Shown here one piece after another: positions 9,001-16,405 of a stretch of DNA of 64,000 bases. The stretch spans positions 1-64,000 of the forward strand of contig JACQVF010000092.1 of NCBI GenBank assembly GCA_016209885.1. Reading direction: 5' to 3'. Source of the stretch: Gemmatimonadota bacterium. GTDB taxonomy: Bacteria > Gemmatimonadota > Gemmatimonadetes > Longimicrobiales > Gaopeijiaceae. The stretch's first letter is position 1, and each line of letters begins with the position of its first letter. The notes beneath the pieces were generated by a model that saw only the letters and a list, made by a program, of their open reading frames with translations, was not told where the DNA came from and made no database searches. A program made the translations under genes and the position numbers.

Positions 9001-9348
9001 GCGATGCGGGCGTCGGAAGGGAGCGCGGCCCACCAGAGGATCGCGCAAGCGGGTGCCGCCCTCGACAGGAAACTGTGGACCCTCGAGGACGAGCTCAGGC
9101 AGTTCCGGCCGTCGCTGGAGCACCGAGCCAAGCAGGAGTTCATCAACTGGCCCGTGCGCATCGACGACAAGTTCGCCAAGCTGATGGAGTTCGTGGAGGG
9201 CGCGGACTACGCGCCCACGGCCCGCGACCGCGAGGTCTTCCGGGACCTGTCCCGCCGGCTGGACGAGCAGGTCGCGAAGCTCAGGGACGTGCTGCGGGGC
9301 GAAGGCGCGGCCTTCCTCGAACTGATGCGGGGGGCGGGGATCTCGTAG
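6031..9348 (+). CDS. Large exported Asp-box (sortilin/BNR-like) beta-propeller protein
   Basis: About 1105 residues. An export signal follows a basic start (MRAILLVSVFSASAAGNLGA, then QG). At least nine Asp-box motifs S/T-x-D-x-G-x-T/S-W/F are visible (SDDGGKTWRRV, SRDGGKTWEKV, TVDGGDTWQEI, SDDGGSTWERV, STDGGRTF, STDEGASWAEI, SRDGGKAWDRV, TEDYGKSWRSL, SFDDGTSWQPL), indicating one or two propellers. A beta-sandwich of FlgD/Ig type follows (EVRLSIHDARGNEIRSF, then NVFVWDMRYPD), then a helical C-terminus. Such proteins are often annotated as glycosyl hydrolase or VPS10-like, but no catalytic residues can be assigned from this. ATG 6031 is preferred; TTG 6013 and ATG 6088 are alternatives. Confidence 0.8.
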   Translation: MTSRARDFRSSFRSSAAACMRAILLVSVFSASAAGNLGAQGAPAARTAVDPSLLSVLKWRLIGPFRGGKSIAVAGHPTKTAVFYMGATTGGGVWRTDDAGTTWYNISDGFFTTTTISAVAISASNPDILYVGTGDVSFRTNVSRGDGLYRSDDGGKTWRRVGLEETRNIARIAIHPRDPDVVYVAVQGHHFVPSPHRGIYRSRDGGKTWEKVLFVGDEYGFISLVMDWSNPSVLYAASWNGRRFPWTVRDAGPKNGIWKTVDGGDTWQEITSHPGLPAGVKGRISLDISQSRPSRIWALMTAEGDGKSGLYKADAPGQADWKPCRDYYCSGNGLYRSDDGGSTWERVRDDPNFFQRPFYYTNVAADPSNPETVYVMNVSFWRSTDGGRTFRSIRLPHGDSHDLWIDPRDPNRMINANDGGATITLNGGRSWSTVDNQPTSQLYNATVDDAFPYHVCAPQQDNSSICVPSRSDYGSIGPVEWRTTGAGENGGIAVDPQDPEVTYGGDHHWMSRQDLRTGQRRWISPWPENFYGHGEDRLRYRWVWDFKVFLSPHDRKVLYAASNVVHRSTDEGASWAEISPDLTFADRTTFEKTPPSDREPYWSITRENAGVEWYAAITSLAESRIQAGVLWAGSNDGLVHVSRDGGKAWDRVTPPELKPHTWVTVVEPSAHEPASAYLVANRHMLGDDRPMVYKTEDYGKSWRSLAQGFPPDDFVWVVREDSQRRGLLYAGAEWSGVYVSFDDGTSWQPLRLNLPIVPVRDLKVKDGDLVAATHGRSFWILDDLSPLHQLKDEPAAGDVRLFKPRTTVRFRENLRAAFELDGAEAENPPNGVVIRYHFARKPAGEVRLSIHDARGNEIRSFSNAAKRPAPGPDLVDPAELVEPGLPVEAGANVFVWDMRYPDPLDWVPKTLYRHRDPYGPLAVPGRYEARLAVDGTTYAQAFEIVKDPRISTTQAEFQEQFDFLMALREKINEDHRAVQEIHDLRRTIMRAMRASEGSAAHQRIAQAGAALDRKLWTLEDELRQFRPSLEHRAKQEFINWPVRIDDKFAKLMEFVEGADYAPTARDREVFRDLSRRLDEQVAKLRDVLRGEGAAFLELMRGAGIS

Positions 9349-9505
9349 CAGGTCGCTGCAGATGTTGGGTGGGCTCAGGGCGACCAAGGAATCGCAGGGC
9401 TATTTCGAGGAGGCGCAACGCGGCGCTGCGGGATGCAGCGGCGCATCGAATGCCGGGGAATTCCCGGGGTGGGACACTGGCGTTCAGCGTGAAAGGATGG
9501 CTCTC

Positions 9506-10879
9506 ATGGTCGGTGGCGGAGAGACCGTGGCGGCAGCCAGGGCGCGGGCGGAGGAGGAGTACCGTCGTCGGACGCCCAGCTCGAGGGCGCTCCACGAGCG
9601 GGCGCTGCGCTACCTGCCCGGCGGCGACACGCGGGCCGTGACGCATTTCGCGCCGTACCCGGTCTACATGGATCGGGGCAACGGGTGCCGGCTCACGGAT
9701 GTGGACGGGAACGTCTATCTGGACCTGGTGGGCAACTATACGTCGCTGGTCCACGGGCACGCCCACCCCCGCATCGTGGAGGCCGTGTCGGCTCAGCTTG
9801 CGCGGGGGACGGCGTACGGGTCGGCCATCGAAAGTCAGATCCGGCTCGCCCGGGCGCTCTGCGAGCGCGTGCCCTCCCTCGAGCGGGTGCGCTTCTGCAA
9901 CTCAGGCACGGAGGCAACGCTCCAGGCGATCCGGGCGGCGAAAGCGTTCAGCGGCCGGAATCGCATCCTCAAGATGGAGGGTGGCTACCACGGCACCCAC
10001 GACGCGGTGGACGTGAGTGCCGCGCCGGCGCCGGCGGCTGGACCTGCGGACGCGCCCCGGCCCGTCCCGTCGAGCGAGGGGCTCTTCCGGGGCGTGCTCG
10101 CCGATGTGCTCGTGGCTCCCTTCAACAATCTGGACGCGACGGCCCGGATCATCGAGGAGCACGGGGACGACCGGGCCGCGGGGATCGTGGAGCCGGTGCT
10201 GGGCGGCGGCGGCTTCGTCCCGGCGCGGCGCGAGTACCTGACCATGCTCCGGGAGCTGACCCGCGCATGCGGCGCCCTCCTCATCTTCGACGAGGTTCTC
10301 ACGTTCCGCCTCGCCCACGGCGGCGCGCAGGCGCTATACGGAGTGACGCCCGACCTGACCACGCTCGGGAAGCTCATCGGTGGCGGTCTGCCCGTCGGCG
10401 CCTTTGGTGGGCGCGCCGACATCATGAGCCTGTACGATCCCGCCTCGCGCAGGCTCCAGCACTCGGGCACCTTCAACGGCAATGCGGCCACCATGGTGGC
10501 CGGGCTCGTCGCTCTCGAGCTGCTGACGGACGTGGAGATCGAGCGCATCAACGCGCTCGGGGAACGCCTGCGGGCAGGGTTCCGCAAAGCGCTCGAGGAT
10601 GCCGGGCTCCCCGGACAGGTCACGGGTGCCGGATCGCTGGCCAACTTCTATCTCGGCGACGGCCCGCCCGTGGTGGACTACAGGTCCGCCCGCGCCCTGA
10701 GGCAGAGCCCTCTCCTTCCCGTCGTGCACCTCGGCCTCCTCAAGCGCGGGGTGTTCGTCGCGAGCCGAGGCCTCATGTGTGTGTGCACGGCGATGGGCGA
10801 GGCGGAGGTGGATGAGGCGGTGACGGCCTTCAGCGACGTGGTAGCCGAGCTCGCCCAAGCAGCGGCGGTCCCGGCCTGA
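9506..10879 (+). CDS. HemL-like class III aminotransferase (PLP enzyme)
   Basis: 457 residues with the glutamate-1-semialdehyde aminotransferase layout. It has RALRYLPGGDTR and VYMDRGNGCRLTDVDGN near the start, the phosphate loop NSGTEATLQAIR, YHGTHD, the PLP-contacting FDEV, and the Schiff-base lysine in TTLGKLIGGGLPVGAFGG. The HSGTFNGN motif is also GSAM-like. Real HemL is usually near other haem genes. None are here, so it may aminate or isomerise another substrate. ATG 9506 has an AAAGGA box at the best distance; ATG 9497 is closer to the same box and less likely. A G-run repeat follows the stop. Confidence 0.8.
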   Translation: MVGGGETVAAARARAEEEYRRRTPSSRALHERALRYLPGGDTRAVTHFAPYPVYMDRGNGCRLTDVDGNVYLDLVGNYTSLVHGHAHPRIVEAVSAQLARGTAYGSAIESQIRLARALCERVPSLERVRFCNSGTEATLQAIRAAKAFSGRNRILKMEGGYHGTHDAVDVSAAPAPAAGPADAPRPVPSSEGLFRGVLADVLVAPFNNLDATARIIEEHGDDRAAGIVEPVLGGGGFVPARREYLTMLRELTRACGALLIFDEVLTFRLAHGGAQALYGVTPDLTTLGKLIGGGLPVGAFGGRADIMSLYDPASRRLQHSGTFNGNAATMVAGLVALELLTDVEIERINALGERLRAGFRKALEDAGLPGQVTGAGSLANFYLGDGPPVVDYRSARALRQSPLLPVVHLGLLKRGVFVASRGLMCVCTAMGEAEVDEAVTAFSDVVAELAQAAAVPA

Positions 10880-10897
10880 GGTCGCGGATTTCCCAGC

Positions 10898-10975
10898 ACA
10901 GGGAGCACACGGGGCACACGTAGCACAGGGAGCGCACGGGGCACACGGGGCACACGGGGCACACGGGGCACACAA
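10898..10975 (+). repeat. G-run tandem array (9-bp GGGGCACAC) after the aminotransferase
   Basis: Four perfect GGGG runs begin at 10938, 10947, 10956 and 10965, each separated by CACAC. Degenerate copies sit upstream (GGGG at 10911, with CACAGGG units). The array starts about 20 bp after the stop at 10879, and the G-rich strand is the sense strand. It satisfies the four-tract rule for an intramolecular G-quadruplex. No gene lies between 10880 and 11128. Confidence 0.8.
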
Positions 10976-11128
10976 GCACTCGGCGCGCCTCGCCGCTCAC
11001 GGATCGGTCCTGCGCCGCCCGAGCGGCCCGGCGGTGGCGCATCGGGACACGCTCGGGGGACCGGGTCCACACCGCGAGAGCGGTGGCGCGACCGCGGACA
11101 CGGGGGACACAGGGGAGGAGGAAGGGCG

Positions 11129-12373
11129 ATGAAAAGCATGACTCGGGCGGTCTTCCGGAATCGATCGGTCAACCTCTTCAGCCGTACCCTCCTTGCCCTC
11201 GCCGTCGTTGGCACCCTCGGCACCCTTCCCGGCTCCGTCCTTGCCGCGCAGGACATCACGCTCAGCTACGGCAAGCCCGCGGACGTGGGGATGTCGGCGG
11301 CGGTACTCGACGGCGCCGTGGGACTGTACCGGGAGGCCGTGGAGAGGGGGGACGTCGTAGGTGCGGTGCTGCTGGTGGCGCGCCGGGGCAAGGTCGTGCT
11401 CCACGAGGCCGTTGGCTGGCGGAACAAGCAGGAGAAGCTCCCCATGGAGAAGAACACCATGTTCCGCATGGCTTCGAATACGAAGCCGGTGATCGCCACG
11501 GCGGTGAGCATACTGGTGGAGCGGGGGAAGCTCCGGTACTCGGATAACGTGCGCCAGTACATCCCGTCCTTCGACAACTATCGTTCAGGATTCATCCAGG
11601 TTCAGCACCTTCTCTCGCACACGAGCGGCTTTCGCATCAATCCGATCTTCCTCCAGCCGCTGATGCAGAGCTCTGCGGAGCATGCCGATGCCCCGAACCT
11701 CAGGCTCGAGGTCGACCGGTTCGGGGAACTAGGGGCGTCGGTGCTTCCCGGGACGTCGTACAGCTACAGCAACCCTGGCTTCAACACCCTCGGCGCCGTC
11801 ATCGAGATCGCGGCGGGGAAGAACCTGGAGGCGTTCCTGAAGGAGGAGATCTACCGGCCGCTGGGAATGAGCGACAGCTACAACCACGAGGTGGCCGAGA
11901 AGCTGGACGGCAAGCTGCCGCGTATGTCGGCGGTCTACTACGAGAAGAAGAACGGCGACTGGGTGCCGGGGTGGAAGCCGGGCGACCCGCCGCAGTACCC
12001 GTTCGTCCGCGCATCGGGCGGCTTGATCTCGACGGCCTGGGACTACGCGATCTTCTGCCAGATGTTCCTGAACGCAGGGGTCTACAACGGTGTTCGGATC
12101 CTCAAGCCCGAGAGCGTTAAGCTCATGACCTCGCCGCACACGGATGCGATCGACGTTCCCGGCGGCCGCTCGGGAGGCGGACGAGGATTTTACGGCTACG
12201 GGTGGTTCGTCCGGGAAGACGGCGTCTATTCGCACGGTGGGTCCGACGGAACGTTCGCCTGGGTGGACCCCAGGGACCAGGTCATCGGCCTGGTGTTCAC
12301 ACAAACGCCGCGGGGCCGCAATCCGCGCGACCGCTTCCAGGACTTGGTGGCGCTCTCCATCTACGAGAGGTAG
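11129..12373 (+). CDS. Exported serine hydrolase of the beta-lactamase/PBP (class C-like) family
   Basis: 414 residues with an N-terminal signal ending near SVLAAQ. The class C/esterase triad is visible: S-x-x-K as SNTK (about residues 117-120), Y-x-N as YSN in SYSYSNPGFNTLG, and a K/HTG-equivalent HGG in YSHGGSDGTFAW. This fold covers penicillin-binding proteins, D-aminopeptidases, esterases and beta-lactamases, and the motifs do not decide between them. Start ATG 11129 follows a strong GGAGGAAGGG. It stands alone between two G-run arrays. Confidence 0.85.
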   Translation: MKSMTRAVFRNRSVNLFSRTLLALAVVGTLGTLPGSVLAAQDITLSYGKPADVGMSAAVLDGAVGLYREAVERGDVVGAVLLVARRGKVVLHEAVGWRNKQEKLPMEKNTMFRMASNTKPVIATAVSILVERGKLRYSDNVRQYIPSFDNYRSGFIQVQHLLSHTSGFRINPIFLQPLMQSSAEHADAPNLRLEVDRFGELGASVLPGTSYSYSNPGFNTLGAVIEIAAGKNLEAFLKEEIYRPLGMSDSYNHEVAEKLDGKLPRMSAVYYEKKNGDWVPGWKPGDPPQYPFVRASGGLISTAWDYAIFCQMFLNAGVYNGVRILKPESVKLMTSPHTDAIDVPGGRSGGGRGFYGYGWFVREDGVYSHGGSDGTFAWVDPRDQVIGLVFTQTPRGRNPRDRFQDLVALSIYER

Positions 12374-12475
12374 GCTCGCGGGCGAACCGCCGGATCGCGG
12401 CGAAACCCTCCCCTCAGGATGCCGGGCTGCCTGGGGATGGTGGCCCGAAGGCCGAGCCCTGCGGCCCCGCAACGA

Positions 12476-12513
12476 TCACGGGGGTCACGGGGGGTCACGG
12501 GGGGTCACGGGGG
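12476..12513 (+). repeat. G-run tandem array (10-bp, TCAC spacers) after the serine hydrolase
   Basis: Runs of 5, 6, 6 and 5 G at 12480-12484, 12489-12494, 12499-12504 and 12509-12513 are separated by TCAC. G-rich strand equals the sense strand. This is a strong quadruplex-type sequence, about 105 bp after the stop at 12373 and just ahead of the methionine operon promoter region. Confidence 0.8.
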
Positions 12514-12523
12514 TCGACGATCC

Positions 12524-12552
12524 TTGACGGATCGCGCCGGTCCGGCAAGATT
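12524..12552 (+). promoter_or_regulatory. Candidate promoter of the methionine operon
   Basis: TTGACG (12524-12529) has a 17-bp spacer to AAGATT (12547-12552). The -10 is weak. It would start a leader of about 235 nt ahead of metH, starting near 12559. Confidence 0.35.
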
Positions 12553-12558
12553 AGCGTA

Positions 12559-12760
12559 AAGCGAGGTACCGGCGGATTGATTTGTGGCCGCTTGCAACCG
12601 CCGGGCGGGTGCGTGCCGGGAGGGTCCGGGGGCGCGGCCCGCCAGACCAAAAGTCTAAAGTGCCGGGACAACTGGAGCGATCGGGCCGAGCTATGAGCTC
12701 GGCCGCACGATCCGACACATGGGGGCCCCGCGCACACGGAAGTGGCCGCGGGGCCTTTTT
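12559..12760 (+). ncRNA. Structured metH leader with attenuator; SAM-clan riboswitch candidate
   Basis: About 200 nt lies between the promoter and metH, has no gene, and folds into several hairpins. A GCAACC (12594-12599) is followed by a short stem and GGTGC (12608-12612), then CCGGGAG. This is the order seen in SAM-I/SAM-IV aptamer cores (GCAACC, P4, GGUGC). A perfect 8-bp hairpin lies at 12684-12704 (GGCCGAGC / GCTCGGCC). The leader ends in a classic intrinsic terminator 36 bp before the start codon, as expected for a transcriptional attenuator. The genes controlled would be methionine synthase and a methylene-THF reductase fusion. The SAM assignment is a pattern match by eye, not a covariance hit. 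Cobalamin and SAH signatures were looked for and not found. Confidence 0.45.
12724..12760 (+). terminator. Intrinsic terminator just upstream of metH
   Basis: GGCCCCGCG (12724-12732), a 14-base loop and CGCGGGGCC (12747-12755) form a perfect 9-bp stem followed by TTTTT (12756-12760). Because it lies between leader and metH with no gene before it, it is best read as an attenuator. Confidence 0.85.
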
Positions 12761-12795
12761 GATTCGTTCTTGATTCATTCGACGCGACGCCGCTG

Positions 12796-15700
12796 ATGCC
12801 GGAGAGCCGGTACCTCGAGACGCTGAAGCAACGGATCCTCGTCTACGACGGGGCGATGGGGACGAGCATCCAGGCGCGGCGGCTCTCGCCCGACGACTTC
12901 GGCGGCCCCGCGCTGGACGGGTGCAACGACCATCTGGTGCTCTCGCGCCCCGATGTGATCGAGGAGATCCACGCCTCGTTCCTTACGGTCGGCTGCGACG
13001 TGATCGAGACGAACACGTTCCGGGCGAACCATCTGACGCTGCGGGAGTACGGCCTCGAGCACCGGATCGTCGAGCTCAACCGCGCGGCCGCGGCGCTGGC
13101 CCGGCGCGTGGCCGATGCGTTCTCCACGCCGGACCGCCCGCGTTTCGTGGCCGGAAGCATCGGGCCGAGCGGCTTCCTCCCGAGCACGTCGGATCCTGCG
13201 CTCGGCGCGACCACGTACGATGAGCTGGCGGATGTCTTCGCGGAGCAGGCGCGCGGCCTGATGGAGGGAGGCGTGGACCTGCTCCTCATCGAGACGAGCC
13301 AGGACATGCTGGAGGTGAAGGCGCAGGTGGCCGGGATCCGCCGCCACTTTCACGATGCGCGGGTCTGGCGACCGATCCAGGCGCAGGTCACCCTGGACAC
13401 CTCAGGCCGCATGCTGCTGGGCACCGACATCGGCTCCGCCATGGTGACGCTCGAGGCGCTGCGCGTGGATGTCCTCGGCCTCAACTGCTCCACCGGCCCC
13501 GAGCACATGCGCCAGCCCGTGCGGTTCCTGTGCGAGCACGCCAGGCTCCCCATCAGCGTCATCCCGAACGCGGGCATCCCCCACAACGAGGGCGGCGTGG
13601 CGGTCTACCCGCTCAGGCCCGAGGAGCTGGCGGACGCTCACGAGGAGTTCGTCACCCGCTTCGGCGCCAACGTCGTGGGCGGCTGCTGCGGCACCACGCC
13701 GGAGCACCTGCGGCAGGTCGTCGAGCGGGTGTGGGGGCTGGTGCCGCTGCGCCGCGAGGTTGCGAGTATGCCCCGCGTGCCCTCCGTGCCCCGCGTGTCC
13801 AGCGCCATGAAGGCGGCGGCGCTGGTCCAGGATCCGCCGCCCGCCCTGGTCGGCGAGCGGGTGAACACCCAGGGCTCCCGCCGGGTGAAGCGCCTCCTCC
13901 TGGCTGAGGACTACGACGGCGTATTGCAGGTGGCGCGCGAGCAGGTGGAGGGCGGTGCGCACCTTCTGGATGTGTGCGTGGCGCTCACGGAGCGGCAGGA
14001 TGAGCCGGAGACGATGCGCCGGCTGGTGAAGCTGCTCGCCCAGGGCGTGGACGCGCCTCTCGCCATCGACACGACGGAGGCCGAGGTGGTGGAGGCGGCG
14101 CTCAAGCAGTACCCGGGCCGCGTGATCGTAAACTCCATCAACCTGGAGAACGGCAGGACCCGCATTGACGCCGTGCTCCCCCACGTGGTCGAGCATGGTG
14201 CCGCCGTCGTCGCCCTCACCATCGACGAGGAGGGGATGGCGAAGACGGCGGAGCGCAAGCTCGCGGTCGCGCGCCGGATCCACGAGATCGCGACCGAGGA
14301 GTACGGCCTCGAGGCGGACGCGCTCATCTTCGATGCGCTCACCTTCACGCTGGCCACGGGCGATCCGGAGTACCGGCGCTCGGCCCTCGAGACGCTGGAG
14401 GGCATCCGGCGGATCGAGGCGGAGCTCCCGGGCGTCCTCACGATCCTGGGCGTGTCCAACGTATCGTTCGGCCTCGCCCCCCAAGCGCGCGCGGTCCTGA
14501 ACTCCGTGTTCCTGCACCATTGCGTGGAGGCGGGCCTGGATCTCGCCATCGTGAACCCCGCGCACATCACGCCGTACGCCGAGATCCCCGCGGCAGAGCG
14601 TGTCCTCGCCGACGACCTCATCTACGACCGTCGCGATGACGCCCTCGCGCGCTACATTGCCCACTTCGAGCGCCAGCCGCCCGAGGCGGAGGAGGCGGCG
14701 GATCCGACGGCGCACATGGAGCCCGAGGCCGCCATCCACTGGAAGATCCTGCACCGGAAGCGCGAGGACATCGAGGCGCTGGTCGACGCGGCGATCGCAC
14801 GCCACGGTGGCGGGCATGCGGGCGGGGTATGGGTGCTCAACAGCGTGCTGCTTCCCGCCATGAAGGAGGTGGGCGACAAGTTCGGGGCCGGCGAGCTCAT
14901 CCTCCCGTTCGTCCTCCAGTCGGCGGAGGTCATGAAGCGGGCGGTGGCGCGCCTCGAGAGCTATCTCGAGAAGGTCGAAGGGCAGACGAAAGGCAAGGTC
15001 GTTCTCGCTACGGTGTTCGGCGACGTGCACGACATCGGCAAGAATCTGGTCCACACCATCCTCGAGAACAACGGCTACACGGTGTTCGACCTGGGCAGAC
15101 AGGTGCCCGTGAACACGATCATCGAGAAGGCGGTCGAGGTGCGCGCCGACGCCATCGGCCTGTCCGCGCTCCTGGTCTCCACGTCCCGGCAGATGCCCCT
15201 CTGCGTCCAGGAGCTCCACGCGCGGAAGCTCGACTTCCCCGTGCTCGTCGGCGGCGCGGCCATCAACCCCTCGTTCAGCCGGGCCACGGCCTTCGTGGAC
15301 GAGGAGAAGCGCACGCTCTACGCTCCCGGAGTCTACTACTGCAAGGACGCGTTCGAGGGGCTGGCGGCGGTGGATGCCCTGGTGGACCCGGGGCGGCGCG
15401 ACGAATTCATCCGCAGGCGGCACGAGGAAATCGTCGAGGGCACGGCGCGCCGCGCGGAGCTGGAGCGCCGGGCCCGGGCGCTCAGGCCGGCGTCGCGGAA
15501 TGGCGGCCTTTCGCGTGATGTCGAGATCCCGGCGCCGCCGTTCTGGGGCGTGAAGGTGCTCGCACGCCTGCCCCTCGAGGAGCTCTACCGCTACATCGAC
15601 CTGAACACGCTCTACCGGCTCCACTGGGGCGCCAAGAACGCGAAGGGCGAGGAGTGGGAACGGCTGGTGAAGCAGGAGTTCGAGCCGCGCCTGCGGCGCT

Positions 15701-16287
15701 ACAAGCACGAGGCGCTGGCGGGCGCCTGGGTGGTGCCAAGGGCGGCCTACGGCTTCTTTCCCGCCGCGAGCGAGGAGGACACGCTGGTGGTCTACGATCC
15801 GCGAGACCGCGCCCGTCAGCTCGCGCGCTTCGAGTTCCCGCGCCAGGCGGACCGTGACAACCTCTGTCTCGCGGACTACTTCCACCCGCTGGATGGCTCC
15901 GATCGCGCGCCACGCGATGTGGTCGCGTTCCAGGTGGTCACCGTGGGTGACGAGCTCCTCGAGCGCTCCCAGGCGCTCATGAAGTCGGGGAACTACGGTG
16001 AGGGCTATTACCTCCATGGCTTCGGCGTGCGCCTCGCCGAGGCGTCCGCGGAGTGCGTGCACCGGCTGATCCGGCGGGAGCTCGGGATCCCCAAGGACCG
16101 CGGGCTGCGCTACTCCTGGGGCTATGGCGCGTGCCCCGACCACCGGCAGCACGCGCTGGTCTTCGAGCTGTTGCCGGCCAGGGAGGCGCTGCGGATGGAC
16201 CTCACGGAGGCGGGCGCGCTCGTGCCGGAGCTGTCCACGGCGGCGCTCGTGGCGCATCACCCGGAATGCAAGTACTTCTCGACGTGA
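12796..16287 (+). CDS. metH: Cobalamin-dependent methionine synthase
   Basis: 1163 residues, full MetH architecture. The homocysteine-binding barrel (about 1-320) carries the zinc cysteines (GLNCSTGP and VVGGCCGTTPEH). The methyl-THF barrel (about 345-620) starts at GERVNTQGSRRVKRLLLAED. The cap helices are followed by the B12 domain with GDVHDIGKN (about 742-750), whose His ligates cobalt. The C-terminal reactivation domain binds SAM (RYSWGYGACPDH near 1104). It transfers a methyl group from 5-methyl-THF through B12 to homocysteine. The linker after the first barrel (MPRVPSVPRVSSAM) is short and proline-rich. Preceded by the attenuator leader and followed at 118 bp by a fused MetF-type gene. 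Confidence 0.95.
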   Translation: MPESRYLETLKQRILVYDGAMGTSIQARRLSPDDFGGPALDGCNDHLVLSRPDVIEEIHASFLTVGCDVIETNTFRANHLTLREYGLEHRIVELNRAAAALARRVADAFSTPDRPRFVAGSIGPSGFLPSTSDPALGATTYDELADVFAEQARGLMEGGVDLLLIETSQDMLEVKAQVAGIRRHFHDARVWRPIQAQVTLDTSGRMLLGTDIGSAMVTLEALRVDVLGLNCSTGPEHMRQPVRFLCEHARLPISVIPNAGIPHNEGGVAVYPLRPEELADAHEEFVTRFGANVVGGCCGTTPEHLRQVVERVWGLVPLRREVASMPRVPSVPRVSSAMKAAALVQDPPPALVGERVNTQGSRRVKRLLLAEDYDGVLQVAREQVEGGAHLLDVCVALTERQDEPETMRRLVKLLAQGVDAPLAIDTTEAEVVEAALKQYPGRVIVNSINLENGRTRIDAVLPHVVEHGAAVVALTIDEEGMAKTAERKLAVARRIHEIATEEYGLEADALIFDALTFTLATGDPEYRRSALETLEGIRRIEAELPGVLTILGVSNVSFGLAPQARAVLNSVFLHHCVEAGLDLAIVNPAHITPYAEIPAAERVLADDLIYDRRDDALARYIAHFERQPPEAEEAADPTAHMEPEAAIHWKILHRKREDIEALVDAAIARHGGGHAGGVWVLNSVLLPAMKEVGDKFGAGELILPFVLQSAEVMKRAVARLESYLEKVEGQTKGKVVLATVFGDVHDIGKNLVHTILENNGYTVFDLGRQVPVNTIIEKAVEVRADAIGLSALLVSTSRQMPLCVQELHARKLDFPVLVGGAAINPSFSRATAFVDEEKRTLYAPGVYYCKDAFEGLAAVDALVDPGRRDEFIRRRHEEIVEGTARRAELERRARALRPASRNGGLSRDVEIPAPPFWGVKVLARLPLEELYRYIDLNTLYRLHWGAKNAKGEEWERLVKQEFEPRLRRYKHEALAGAWVVPRAAYGFFPAASEEDTLVVYDPRDRARQLARFEFPRQADRDNLCLADYFHPLDGSDRAPRDVVAFQVVTVGDELLERSQALMKSGNYGEGYYLHGFGVRLAEASAECVHRLIRRELGIPKDRGLRYSWGYGACPDHRQHALVFELLPAREALRMDLTEAGALVPELSTAALVAHHPECKYFST

Positions 16288-16326
16288 GGGGGTGGCAATG
16301 GTCGGTCGTTGGCCCGATGGCTATGG

Positions 16327-16344
16327 GGTCGCCCACGGGCGACC
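16327..16344 (+). terminator. Tight hairpin downstream of metH, no U-tract
   Basis: GGTCGCCC, AC, GGGCGACC: a perfect 8-bp stem with a 2-base loop, 40 bp after the metH stop and 62 bp before the next start. It resembles the stop-associated hairpins at 5625 and 45649. It could stabilise the upstream message without blocking the operon. Confidence 0.4.
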
Positions 16345-16405
16345 TTGCGCGACGAGAATGACGAAGCCCAACACGCCCTGACCGGCGCCCGAAGGTGCGC
16401 GATCC

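Noticed and set aside
10898-10975. CRISPR or origin iterons
   Set aside because: The 9-bp units are directly adjacent, there are no spacers, and no cas or replication gene is near. Explained better as a G-run tandem array.
12559-12723. Cobalamin or SAH riboswitch upstream of metH
   Set aside because: I looked for the B12 box (GCCACTG) and the SAH core and did not find them. The only partial match is to the SAM-I/IV core.
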